A stretch of DNA of 64,000 bases from Sporolactobacillus kofuensis (GTDB taxonomy: Bacteria > Bacillota > Bacilli > Bacillales > Sporolactobacillaceae): contig NZ_JBHSTQ010000009.1 in assembly GCF_042660205.1 (NCBI RefSeq), positions 62,001 through 126,000 of the forward strand, read 5' to 3'. Positions 34,549-42,279 of the stretch are shown here, piece after piece; the first letter of the stretch is position 1, and each line of letters begins with the position of its first letter. A program made the translations under genes and the position numbers. The notes under the pieces are model-generated. The model saw nothing but the letters and a program-made list of their open reading frames with translations. It was not told where the DNA came from and made no database searches.

Positions 34549-34991
34549 TGGGTCTTGTTCATCTGATCACGATCTTGCAGCTTGTCTTGACAGTGCTTAC
34601 AGTAGCCATAAATTTCGAACTTATGGCCGGTAACTTGAAATTCCGGGTCAATTTGCGATAAATCCTGCATTGGGCAGACATCAATGGTTTTTGTTTTTCC
34701 ACAGCGAAGACAAATGAGATGATGATGATGATGCTCTGTGCAATGAAATTGGTATATTTTCTCACCATCTAGTTCTGTTTCTTCAAGAATCATCAGATCT
34801 TGGAAAAGAGAGAGATTACGATATATGGTATCAAAACTAATGCCCGGATAGTTATCTTTTAATGCACTTTGAATGTCTTTTGCTGATAAATACCCATCTT
34901 GTTGTTCAAAAAGATCAAGAATATCTTCACGTTTATCTGTGTGCTTATACCCTTTCTTTTTCAGCAAAACCATGGCTTCTCGTTTATTCAA
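34518..34991 (-). CDS. zur: Zinc uptake regulator Zur (Fur family)
   Basis: 157-residue metalloregulator that represses zinc uptake genes when zinc is plentiful. The winged helix carries AKDIQSALKDNYPGISFDTIYRNL (in shortened form DTIYRNLSL, about 54-62) and closely follows B. subtilis Zur rather than Fur or PerR; regulatory site residues lie in HCTEHHHHH (83-91) and the structural zinc site is CLRC (94-97) plus CKHC (131-134). The C-terminus is about 12 residues longer than the B. subtilis protein (from memory). TTG start with AGGTG 7 nt upstream. No Zur box was recognised next to it. Confidence 0.92.
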   Translation of the reverse strand: MNKREAMVLLKKKGYKHTDKREDILDLFEQQDGYLSAKDIQSALKDNYPGISFDTIYRNLSLFQDLMILEETELDGEKIYQFHCTEHHHHHLICLRCGKTKTIDVCPMQDLSQIDPEFQVTGHKFEIYGYCKHCQDKLQDRDQMNKTHQSMTVIPSA

Positions 34992-35136
34992 TGAGAATCA
35001 CCTCTTTATTCCAGTCCACACATTTTTTATTTCTAATTTAAAGCATACCATCTTTCTACTAAAATACCTAATGAACCTTTTCGTAAAAAAAGAAGCCCCT
35101 CAATTTGAGAAACTTCTCGTTCATTTATCGGGATTG

Positions 35137-35385
35137 TTACCAGAAAAATCCAAGTGCCAATAGGGTAACAATTGAAGCGAGGGCGATCGGAACGCCCCAT
35201 CCCCAGCTGCCCCACATGAATAGGCCAGGGTTATTGTCTGAATCCATACCAGCTGGTTGTAAGTAGGCATGGTGTTCATCAACACGAGTCAAAACGCCAC
35301 GGTGCACTGAACCATCACGACAACGAATTTCAACCGGTTGATTAATGAGATCACAACACTGGGAATAAATTGATTGATTTGGCAA
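35137..35385 (-). CDS. Sm-like small protein with C-terminal membrane segment
   Basis: About 82 residues. The N-terminal half has DLINQPVEIRCRDGSVHRG, an Sm-like beta-strand pattern (about 11-45), and the C-terminal part is a tryptophan/glycine-rich hydrophobic segment (GVPIALASIVTLLALGFFW). The N-terminal half is clearly paralogous to the protein at 38013-38387 (LINQPVEIQCKDGSIHYG). Start TTG 35385 is preferred because GGAG lies 9 nt upstream; an ATG five codons earlier lacks a binding site. Possibly a sporulation or envelope protein; not a recognised named gene. Confidence 0.7.
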   Translation of the reverse strand: MPNQSIYSQCCDLINQPVEIRCRDGSVHRGVLTRVDEHHAYLQPAGMDSDNNPGLFMWGSWGWGVPIALASIVTLLALGFFW

Positions 35386-35487
35386 GGAATCACGCTCCAT
35401 TCACAGATTACTCTCTATTAGAATACGAGAGGCTGTGCTCATTGACACGGCGTCTGCCAATTGGGTTCTCAAATGGGGCGCTGTATA

Positions 35488-35805
35488 TTAGTTGACTGTA
35501 CGATGCCGCGTATGATCAATCGTTTGTGCAAGCAAATTCATCACGTGTTCGTCTTCCTCTGAATAATAGATGACTTTTCCTTCACGTCTTGACCTTACAA
35601 GATGTAATTGTTTTAAGAAACTCAGTTGATGCGATACCGTTGACTGCTGCAAATCTAAATGTTCGGCAATCTCAGAAACCGAACATTCACATTGCGAAAG
35701 TAAAAACAAAATCCGTACACGCGTCGGCTCAGATACTGCTTTGAAGATTTGAACGACTGCTGTCAAAGATCTTTCATCTAAATCCATTGGTGTTTGTTCA
35801 GTCAT
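35488..35805 (-). CDS. ArsR/SmtB-family metal-sensing repressor (CzrA-like)
   Basis: 105-residue winged-helix repressor. The recognition helix region is LDLQQSTVSHQLSFLKQLHLV. The alpha-5 zinc site of CzrA/SmtB is conserved with correct spacing: D85-x-H87 and H98-x-x-H101, the pattern DEH...IDHTRH, predicting response to zinc or cobalt. CEC in the alpha-3 position (SQCECSV) could add an alpha-3N-like site as in arsenic or cadmium sensors. No efflux gene is adjacent; the nearest neighbours are zur-proximal small genes and an ABC-F gene. Start ATG 35805 is preferred; another ATG three codons upstream is possible. Confidence 0.85.
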   Translation of the reverse strand: MTEQTPMDLDERSLTAVVQIFKAVSEPTRVRILFLLSQCECSVSEIAEHLDLQQSTVSHQLSFLKQLHLVRSRREGKVIYYSEEDEHVMNLLAQTIDHTRHRTVN

Positions 35806-35886
35806 AGTCACCATCCTAATCGCTTAACATCGTTCAGTTACATTATAGAAATAATAAGGTCGGTACCTACACGATTATGCTTTCTC

Positions 35887-37434
35887 TTAGGACTCGGTCT
35901 TCGACCATTTCTCCACGTCCCAAACCCTTGTCACCCAATCTTCATAGAACACCGGTTCATGACTTACAACAATGACCGTACCTTCATAGTTGCCTAGTGA
36001 TTGACTTAACGCTTCTTTTGCATCAACATCTAAATGATTGGTTGGTTCATCAAGGATCAATACATTGCTTTTTTGAAGCATTAACCTTGCTATTCGCACC
36101 TTAGTTTCTTCACCGCCGCTTAAGGTGTCCATCGGCTGACGCATGTGTTCAGCAAAGACACCACATTGTGCCAGATGCTGTCTTAAGACTTTCTCAGCAA
36201 TAGTTGGAAACTGATCCATCATCCATTCAAGTGGCGTAACATGCGGTGGCGCTGAAAGTTGCGTGAAATAGCCGATTTTTACGCGATCTCCTTGTTCTAC
36301 GCGTCCTGAAAGAGGATTCAGCTGACCAAGTAATGTTCTAAGCAATGTTGTTTTCCCAATACCGTTGTGCCCGATGATGGCGATTTTTTCTCCACGAAGA
36401 ATGTTCATCGATATTGGTGGAAGAAGCGGATGGTGATAACCCACTTGAAGATTCTCCGCATCGAAAATTATACGCACCGGCTGACTGTCCACTGTAAAGT
36501 GGAAGGTCGGTTTATGCATTTGAGACGGAGGATCCAATCGTTCGATTCGATTTAACTGCTTCTCTCTGCTTTTTGCTTGTTTTGCGGTTGCTGTACGTAC
36601 TTTATTCTTCTGTATATAGGTTTCCAATTTTTTGATTTCTCGTTGCTGCTGACGAAAAGCAATTTCTTGCTGCTCCATTCGTGCTTCATGCTGCTTAAGA
36701 TAAGATTCATAATTACCGACATAGCGCGTTAATTGCTGATTTTCCAAATGATAGACAAACTGAGCAATAGTATTTAGAAACTCCGTATCGTGCGAGATGA
36801 CAATAAAGGCATGAGGATACGTATTCAAATAGTTTGTTAACCAATTAATGTGCACAACATCCAAATAATTGGTCGGTTCATCGAGAAGTAGAACCTCTGG
36901 CTTTTCAAGTAGAAGCTTTGCTAAGCACAATTTGGTTAACTGACCACCGCTCAACTGATCCACATCTTTATCGAGTCCAATAGCAGTCAAGCCAAGTCCG
37001 TCAGCCATTTCATGAATTTGCGCATCAACAGTATAGAAATCATGAGCAATGAGTAATTCCTGTAACTGTCCATATTGATCAATATACGCAGGATCTGCAT
37101 CCGGATCCTGCATCTTCAACGCTAATTCATTCATTGTGCGTTCTGCATCAAATAATTTTTTAAAAGCATCCTGGAGGCTGGCATAAACACTCTTCCCCTT
37201 ACCAAAATGCAGATGCTGTTCAATAACACCTGTCTTCAAAGCACTTTTTTTGTTTATGACTCCACCATCAGGCAACAATTCACCCAAGATCAGTTTCAGA
37301 AAAGTTGACTTTCCTGCACCATTATGACCGACTAAGGCAATGTGTTCACCTTCCATCAGTCGAAAATTCATATCTTTATAAATCAGCTTATCTCCATATG
37401 AGAAAGCAATATTTTTGGCTTCTATTAGTAACAT
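35887..37434 (-). CDS. ABC-F family ribosome-associated ATPase
   Basis: 515 residues with two NBDs and no membrane segment: Walker A GHNGAGKST (about 38) and GHNGIGKTT (about 345); signatures LSGGQLTKL and LSGGEETKV; Walker B LLLDEPTNYLD and LILDEPTNHLD. The linker (about 230-310) is long, helical and basic (RQQQREIKKLETYIQKNK), the P-site tRNA interaction motif of ABC-F proteins. These bind the ribosomal E site; some give resistance to antibiotics, others are housekeeping factors. ATG 37434 with AAGGGG upstream; the open frame extends 20 codons earlier without a site. The attenuation-like leader argues for an antibiotic-inducible role. Confidence 0.9.
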   Translation of the reverse strand: MLLIEAKNIAFSYGDKLIYKDMNFRLMEGEHIALVGHNGAGKSTFLKLILGELLPDGGVINKKSALKTGVIEQHLHFGKGKSVYASLQDAFKKLFDAERTMNELALKMQDPDADPAYIDQYGQLQELLIAHDFYTVDAQIHEMADGLGLTAIGLDKDVDQLSGGQLTKLCLAKLLLEKPEVLLLDEPTNYLDVVHINWLTNYLNTYPHAFIVISHDTEFLNTIAQFVYHLENQQLTRYVGNYESYLKQHEARMEQQEIAFRQQQREIKKLETYIQKNKVRTATAKQAKSREKQLNRIERLDPPSQMHKPTFHFTVDSQPVRIIFDAENLQVGYHHPLLPPISMNILRGEKIAIIGHNGIGKTTLLRTLLGQLNPLSGRVEQGDRVKIGYFTQLSAPPHVTPLEWMMDQFPTIAEKVLRQHLAQCGVFAEHMRQPMDTLSGGEETKVRIARLMLQKSNVLILDEPTNHLDVDAKEALSQSLGNYEGTVIVVSHEPVFYEDWVTRVWDVEKWSKTES

Positions 37435-37500
37435 GTGTTCACGCCCCTTGTGTGGCCGATCGAAAAGGGAACAGATATAAGAAATTATCCGCATCCATGT

Positions 37501-37532
37501 GAAAAGGAGCGAAACAAAAACGCTTCGCTCCT
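37501..37532 (-). terminator. Attenuator hairpin in the ABC-F leader
   Basis: Minus strand: AGGAGCGAA / TTCGCTCCT with a 10-nt T-rich loop, then TTTTC. It lies about 70 nt before the ABC-F start and about 100 nt after the short leader reading frame, in the position of an intrinsic terminator controlling read-through. Confidence 0.65.
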
Positions 37533-37593
37533 ACTAGCAATTCATTCAACCGTTAGAAACAGAAACAGCTCACATCTATTGCCGCAACAATCT

Positions 37594-37640
37594 GGCCTAA
37601 TATAAATTGTGATAAAGACAGACTTCACCTGTCTCAGGCC
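37594..37640 (-). promoter_or_regulatory. Nested hairpins overlapping the end of the ABC-F leader peptide
   Basis: Minus strand: inner stem AGACAG / CTGTCT (37616-37634) with a 7-nt loop, and an outer long-range pairing GGCCT / AGGCC (37636-37640 with 37594-37598). The 5' arms start within the last two codons of the leader peptide, so a stalled ribosome there would prevent the stems. This is the usual geometry of ribosome-sensing attenuators; the switch itself is inference. Confidence 0.45.
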
Positions 37641-37672
37641 ATTTTAAGTTGCAGACAATCAGAAAATATCAT
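37634..37672 (-). CDS. 12-residue leader peptide upstream of the ABC-F gene
   Basis: Short reading frame MIFSDCLQLKMA on the minus strand, preceded by GAGGAGTGG about 11 nt before the ATG. It ends 200 nt upstream of the ABC-F gene and runs into the nested hairpins. A -10-like TATAAA lies about 25 nt further upstream. Short leader peptides with a good binding site before a structured region are typical of inducible ribosome-protection and methylase genes (vmlR-, erm- or bmrB-type). Translation is predicted, not proven. Confidence 0.55.
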   Translation of the reverse strand: MIFSDCLQLKMA

Positions 37673-37909
37673 TGATGTTTCCACTCCTCTTCTTATTTAT
37701 AAGTAATTGTAGTCGATCTGAATCATAAAAGCAATATTTGCTATTCTTCGCAATAGGAACGCAAACCGAGCCATTTGAGGACATCAATCAATTCTTTGTG
37801 AACGTAGAGTTGCTTCCCGACTTCGCTTTGGTATGCGTTTTTCGATTGCACAAATCTCGATTATCTTTCCATACTCACTTTAACTGACCGTAAATGGGGT
37901 ATTCGCCCA

Positions 37910-37937
37910 ACCCATTTTTAATATTTCGCATAATGTA
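37910..37937 (+). promoter_or_regulatory. SigK-like promoter before the Sm-like coat-type gene
   Basis: ACC (37910-37912), 16 nt, then CATAATGTA (37929-37937), matching the SigK consensus AC-N16-CATAnnnTA; SigE shares the -10. It lies about 75 nt before 38013. This would place the gene in the mother cell during late sporulation. The rest of the gap 37673-37909 holds no gene I can support. Confidence 0.5.
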
Positions 37938-38012
37938 AATTAGGCTTTTGCTCACCCAGGCTACTAAATACTCAGCCATGTACTTTAAGAACGCAATACA
38001 GGAGGTATATAA

Positions 38013-38387
38013 ATGTCTCTTCAACAATTTTGGGAAAATCTGATCAATCAGCCGGTTGAAATCCAATGTAAAGATGGCTCGATTCACTATGGTGTCATTG
38101 ATTCTTTCGATCAAGACAACATCTACTTAATGCCATTTGATCAAAGCCAACAAATGAATGAAACGAGAAATGAAGATCAACGATTCTTTGGCATTGGTTT
38201 CGGTCCTCAATCATTTTTAGGTGGATTTGCAGGCGGTTTTGCAGGAAGTTTGCTTGGTGTAGGTCTCAGTTCAATAATTGGTGTACGTCCTTGCCCGTAT
38301 TGCCCCCCAGGCCCATATTATGGACCCGGACATCGACCACCATATGGAGGATGGTATGGACCAGGGCCAGGGCCATTTTACTACTGA
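38013..38387 (+). CDS. Sm-like protein with Gly/Pro/Tyr-rich tail, possible spore coat protein
   Basis: 124 residues in three parts: an Sm-like N-terminal domain (about 5-47, LINQPVEIQCKDGSIHYG...YLMPF) paralogous to 35137-35385; a glycine-rich hydrophobic part (FLGGFAGGFAGSLLGVG, about 69-85) and a tail RPCPYCPPGPYYGPGHRPP... of about 33 residues rich in Gly, Pro and Tyr. Tyr/Gly/Pro-rich tails are common in spore coat proteins, where tyrosine and lysine residues can be cross-linked. AGGAGGT lies 6 nt before ATG. A SigK-like promoter precedes it and a terminator follows. Coat location is inference. Confidence 0.7.
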   Translation: MSLQQFWENLINQPVEIQCKDGSIHYGVIDSFDQDNIYLMPFDQSQQMNETRNEDQRFFGIGFGPQSFLGGFAGGFAGSLLGVGLSSIIGVRPCPYCPPGPYYGPGHRPPYGGWYGPGPGPFYY

Positions 38388-38402
38388 TGTAACGACGAAT
38401 GG

Positions 38403-38430
38403 CACACCTCATACAGGTGTGTTTTCCTTT
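38403..38430 (+). terminator. Rho-independent terminator of the Sm-like coat-type gene
   Basis: CACACCT / AGGTGTG stem with a 5-nt loop, followed by TTTTCCTTT. It lies 15 nt after the stop codon. Confidence 0.8.
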
Positions 38431-38524
38431 AATATTCCCCAGCATGCATCCTAGTCGTATGATAAAGCGCTTTCGATATTCAGTCGAATCATCATGAATA
38501 TAACGGAAATCTAAAAAAAGAGCT

Positions 38525-38563
38525 AAAAAAAGAGAGAAACAGTCCTATGCTGTTTCTCTCTTT
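38525..38563 (-). terminator. Rho-independent terminator of gapN
   Basis: 14-bp stem AAAGAGAGAAACAG / CTGTTTCTCTCTTT with a 7-nt loop; on the minus strand it continues into a run of T residues. It lies directly after the gapN stop codon. Confidence 0.93.
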
Positions 38564-38568
38564 CGTGG

Positions 38569-40020
38569 TTATTTTAAATTCAATACGGTCACGCGCTCAC
38601 GACTCATAGACAGAAGACTGTGATGAATACCTTGAACACCCATACCGGAAGATTTAATACCTAAGAATGGGAAGTGATCCGGTCCACGCTCCGTACGACC
38701 ATTGATTTGAACAGTACCGGCTTCAACCTGTCTTGCAACAGCAAGAGCACGATCAATATCTTGTGAGAATACGCTAGCTTGTAGCCCATATTCAGACTTG
38801 TTCGCAATCTCAATGGCTTCGTCGTCTGCTTTGACGCGAATGATAGGAAGAACAGGTCCGAATGGTTCAATCCAAGCAAGATCCATATCTTCGGTCACAT
38901 TGTCAATCAAAGTTGGATAGATCAAGTTATTTTCACGTTTGTTGCCGGTAACTAATGTTGCACCTTTAGTAAGGGCATCGTCAATTAAGTTCTGGACAAA
39001 GTCAGCGGACTTGTCATCGATCAAAGGAACAATCGTACTGTCTACTTCTGGAGAACCAACCGACAATTTTTCAATTTCTGCTTTCAATCGTGTAACCAAT
39101 TCATCGGCAACATTTTCGTTCACCAGTACACGTTTGATCGCGGTACAACGTTGACCTGAATAAGAGAATGCACCATTCATAATACTCTTAACTGCTACAT
39201 CCATGTTTGCATCTTCACAAACGATGGCAGGGTCTTTTCCACCAAGTTCAAGGACAAGAGGAATCATCGTCGCTTGTTTTGATAAATGACGGCCGGTACT
39301 TGATCCACCGGTAAAGCTGATCATGTTAATCCCTTTGTGTTCAACAAGATAATCACCAATTACTGAGCCACGGCCGGTTGTGAGGCTAAGCAATCCCTTT
39401 GGTAAGCCCGCTTTATCCAATGCTTCAATCATCTTAATCCCACTAATTGAACCTTGTGTTGCCGGTTTGAAAATAACTGCATTACCAGACATCAATGCTG
39501 GAGCAATTTTTGAAGCAGCCAAGTTAACAGGATAGTTAAACGGTGCGATTGCGAGCACAACACCTAGTGGTGCACGTTCAACAATACCAATTTTCTTTTG
39601 ATCCCCACCAGGGAATCCATCACCCTTCAATGCTTCTCCATGCATATGAAGTGCTTCTTGAACTGTGTATCGGATTAAATCAGCAGTGCGGACAACCTCT
39701 TTTTGGGCATCCTTAAAGCCTTTTCCGACTTCATGCATAATCGCCTTTGCAATTTCCTCACTATTGTTTACGAGTTCATCAGCCCAGCGGTCCAAATAGT
39801 CGCCTCGAGCACTTACTGAGAGCGTTGCCCATTCCTTCTGCGCCTTGTGTGCTGCAGAAATTGCTTCGTCCACTTCATCCTGAGTGACTGCTTGTACATA
39901 TCCAATCGTTTTACGAAGGTACGGGGATTGAATCGCGATGGTCTCACCAGATGAACTTTTCTTCCATTCACCTTCGAGGTAAGCCATGTAAGTGGTCAAT
40001 TCTGATACGTTAGATGCCAT
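38569..40020 (-). CDS. gapN: NADP-dependent non-phosphorylating glyceraldehyde-3-phosphate dehydrogenase
   Basis: 483-residue aldehyde dehydrogenase-superfamily enzyme that oxidises glyceraldehyde 3-phosphate to 3-phosphoglycerate with NADP, bypassing ATP formation and supplying NADPH. Seen are NYPVNLAASKIAPAL (about 160), FTGGSSTGRHLS, catalytic Glu in LVLELGGKDPA and catalytic Cys in YSGQRCTAIKRVLV, the last being a GapN signature rather than succinic semialdehyde or lactaldehyde dehydrogenase. GapN is usual in streptococci and some bacilli. Single gene with a strong terminator and a long upstream gap. Confidence 0.88.
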   Translation of the reverse strand: MASNVSELTTYMAYLEGEWKKSSSGETIAIQSPYLRKTIGYVQAVTQDEVDEAISAAHKAQKEWATLSVSARGDYLDRWADELVNNSEEIAKAIMHEVGKGFKDAQKEVVRTADLIRYTVQEALHMHGEALKGDGFPGGDQKKIGIVERAPLGVVLAIAPFNYPVNLAASKIAPALMSGNAVIFKPATQGSISGIKMIEALDKAGLPKGLLSLTTGRGSVIGDYLVEHKGINMISFTGGSSTGRHLSKQATMIPLVLELGGKDPAIVCEDANMDVAVKSIMNGAFSYSGQRCTAIKRVLVNENVADELVTRLKAEIEKLSVGSPEVDSTIVPLIDDKSADFVQNLIDDALTKGATLVTGNKRENNLIYPTLIDNVTEDMDLAWIEPFGPVLPIIRVKADDEAIEIANKSEYGLQASVFSQDIDRALAVARQVEAGTVQINGRTERGPDHFPFLGIKSSGMGVQGIHHSLLSMSRERVTVLNLK

Positions 40021-40285
40021 ACCTGTTCATTCTCCTTCTTTTGCCAATTCTACATTTTTCGGAGTGGTTCGGAGATCTAATAGATCATTCAAGAACTAAC
40101 TCCATGACAATTATTTTCGTTCACCCAATACAGCAAAACAATAAGATTTTCAATGAGATCTCATTATCACAAGATTATTTTCGCACGAAAAGAATTAAAT
40201 ATCCAATCTTCTGCTCACTGACGTGTGTGAATTTTTCAAAAATAAAATAGCAGATAATAAAATAATTTTATCCGTTTAATATAAG

Positions 40286-40314
40286 GTTTTAAAGCAATTT
40301 CATATATTTGTCAA
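40286..40314 (-). promoter_or_regulatory. Candidate gapN promoter with a long leader
   Basis: Minus strand: TTGACA (40309-40314), 17 nt, TAAAAC (40286-40291). The -35 is perfect, the -10 weak. It would give a leader of about 260 nt before gapN. The 500-nt gap 40021-40494 is AT-rich and shows no gene, no terminator and no riboswitch I recognise. Confidence 0.4.
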
Positions 40315-40494
40315 GAAATTTAAATTTTCAGATCATATTTCCGTGGCATTAGTCTTTCATTTCTTGCATCAATGCTTATACGATCAATACTATTAAATCT
40401 ATGATTATGCAATTATATAGGCTTGGCCAACCCAAAAAATCAACAAGAGAAAGCAATTCATCTTATGTTCCTATTTTTACAATTAAGTGTATTT

Positions 40495-40524
40495 AAGGAG
40501 GCTCCGTGAATTCGGAGCCTCCTT
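40495..40524. terminator. Strong 12-bp hairpin after the small membrane protein gene
   Basis: AAGGAGGCTCCG / CGGAGCCTCCTT with a 6-nt loop, beginning directly at the stop codon of the gene at 40525. It lacks a T-tract on either strand, so it may be a weak terminator or an mRNA 3' stabiliser. Notably the left arm includes an AAGGAGG sequence. Confidence 0.6.
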
Positions 40525-40752
40525 CTAAAAGTCGCCGTCTTGGGTAACATGAAACCAATTTGCAATCGGTGCACAAAGCAAAGTTAGCATTGAGATAGGC
40601 AGCCATGCAATAATTAATAGGACAAACGCAGCGAAATGTTTCGTTTTCCAAGCGTGCCAAAATGGAAAAATCCCCAACATTGAACCCATAATTAAACCAA
40701 TAATTCCATAACACACGAAGAGTTGCAGAAATGACTCGACCATCTTGATCAT
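40525..40752 (-). CDS. Small two-pass membrane protein
   Basis: 75 residues with two hydrophobic segments (about 12-32, FVCYGIIGLIMGSMLGIFPFW, given here in part, and about 42-60, FVLLIIAWLPISMLTLL) separated by a short positive loop AWKTKHFA. ATG 40752 is preferred, AGGTG lying 6 nt upstream. It has its own hairpin after the stop codon and lies 78 nt downstream of dfrA on the same strand. I do not recognise a family. Confidence 0.65.
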   Translation of the reverse strand: MIKMVESFLQLFVCYGIIGLIMGSMLGIFPFWHAWKTKHFAAFVLLIIAWLPISMLTLLCAPIANWFHVTQDGDF

Positions 40753-40830
40753 CTCCGTCACCTTTTTAACAGTTTATGCAGGATCCTTCAAGATGTGAGA
40801 AAGATGGTGATCGATCAACTAAAGAATAAT

Positions 40831-41316
40831 TTATACGCGCTCATAGATACAAAAAGAATGGGGATAATGATTCTTCTGGTCTAACTTTCCAGGTATACTG
40901 CTGACCAGACGCCATTCTTCCGAATGAAAGCCCGAAAAATAAGTATCCCCTTCGAAAGAAGCCCTAATGTGTGTAATATAAAGGCGATCGGTGTAAGGCA
41001 AAAACGCTTGAAAGACTTTCGCCCCCCCAATGACAAAGCACTCTTTGCCGAATGACAATCGACTCTCCAAAAATTCATCAACTGACCCAAAGCAGCTCAC
41101 CTCATCCGTAAATTGCTCAGGGTGATGGGTCAGTACAATATTCTGACGTTCAGGAAGCGGTTTGCCAATGGAAATAAAAGTGTTTTTTCCCATAATCACC
41201 GGATGACCGAGGGTTATTTTCTTAAAATACCGTAAGTCATCAGGCAAATGCCATGGAAGCGTATTATTTCTCCCGATCAATTGATTTTCATCCATTGCGA
41301 GAAGACATGAGATCAT
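40831..41316 (-). CDS. dfrA: Dihydrofolate reductase
   Basis: 161-residue NADPH-dependent enzyme regenerating tetrahydrofolate; target of trimethoprim. Seen: ISCLLAMDENQLIGRNNTLPWHLPDDL in its shortened form IGRNNTLPWHLPDD with the catalytic Asp (about 27), the cofactor site VIMGKNTFISIGKPLP and FVIGGAKVFQAFLP. It overlaps the thyA stop by 4 nt, forming the usual thyA-dfrA operon that couples dTMP synthesis with folate recycling. Confidence 0.96.
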   Translation of the reverse strand: MISCLLAMDENQLIGRNNTLPWHLPDDLRYFKKITLGHPVIMGKNTFISIGKPLPERQNIVLTHHPEQFTDEVSCFGSVDEFLESRLSFGKECFVIGGAKVFQAFLPYTDRLYITHIRASFEGDTYFSGFHSEEWRLVSSIPGKLDQKNHYPHSFCIYERV

Positions 41317-42107
41317 ACAGACACCTCGCCCTTAATTGCCGGATATGGATGATAGTCCATGAACTCAAAATCCTCATACTCAAAATCAAACAAAGAGGCT
41401 ACTTGCCTTTTGATCTTGAGCGTCGGAAGTTTCCTTGGTTCTCTCTCCAGCTGTTTTTTTACTTGATCGAGATGATTCAGATAGATATGCGCATCACCCA
41501 ATGTATGTATGAATTCACCAACTTTGAGCCCGGTAACATGTGCAATCATGTGTGTAAGAAGCGCATAGGACGCAATATTAAAAGGCACACCTAAAAAGAT
41601 ATCTGCACTCCTCTGGTAGAGCTGACAGCTCAAGCGACCATCATTCACATAAAATTGAAAGAGACAATGACAAGGGGGCAATGCCATGTTCGGAATATCC
41701 GATGGATTCCACGCGGTTACAATTAAACGTCTTGAATGCGGATTTGTCTTAATCTCTTGTACCACATTCGCGATTTGATCAATAGTCTGACCATTCTTGC
41801 CTGGCCAGGAGCGCCATTGATGACCGTAAACCGGGCCAAGGTTCCCCTCTTCGTCCGCCCACTCATTCCAGATCCGAACGCCATGATCTTGCAAATATTT
41901 AATATTTGTATCTCCTTTAAGAAACCAAAGCAGTTCATAAATAATCGATTTATAATGCAGTTTTTTTGTTGTCATCAACGGAAAACCATCTTGAAGATTA
42001 AAACGCATTTGATGGCCAAACACACTAATTGTGCCGGTTCCGGTGCGATCTGCTTTTTCATGTCCTTCATTAAGCACTCTTCGACAAAGATCTAAGTAAG
42101 GCTTCAT
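41313..42107 (-). CDS. thyA: Thymidylate synthase
   Basis: 264-residue folate-dependent enzyme methylating dUMP. The active-site Cys lies in ALPPCHCLFQFYV (about 146); the dUMP-binding region SCQLYQRSADIFLGVPFNIA and the C-terminal YHPYPAIKGEVSV are intact. Length matches the ThyA/ThyB family. It is the first gene of thyA-dfrA, with overlapping stop/start (ATGA type). The divergent gap to 42280 contains the promoters of both directions. Confidence 0.97.
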   Translation of the reverse strand: MKPYLDLCRRVLNEGHEKADRTGTGTISVFGHQMRFNLQDGFPLMTTKKLHYKSIIYELLWFLKGDTNIKYLQDHGVRIWNEWADEEGNLGPVYGHQWRSWPGKNGQTIDQIANVVQEIKTNPHSRRLIVTAWNPSDIPNMALPPCHCLFQFYVNDGRLSCQLYQRSADIFLGVPFNIASYALLTHMIAHVTGLKVGEFIHTLGDAHIYLNHLDQVKKQLEREPRKLPTLKIKRQVASLFDFEYEDFEFMDYHPYPAIKGEVSV

Positions 42108-42279
42108 GATGTATCACTCCACTCTTTTCATGCTGTTCTTTAGTTTAACATAAATCCGACATTCAGTTCGACTCAAGTTTAATGTACTTATGATCTATTT
42201 CAAAGACGAAAACACATAAATAAAACGCCCAATCATAAATATGGTAGGAGATACAGAGATACAGATAGGAGGAAACGTG

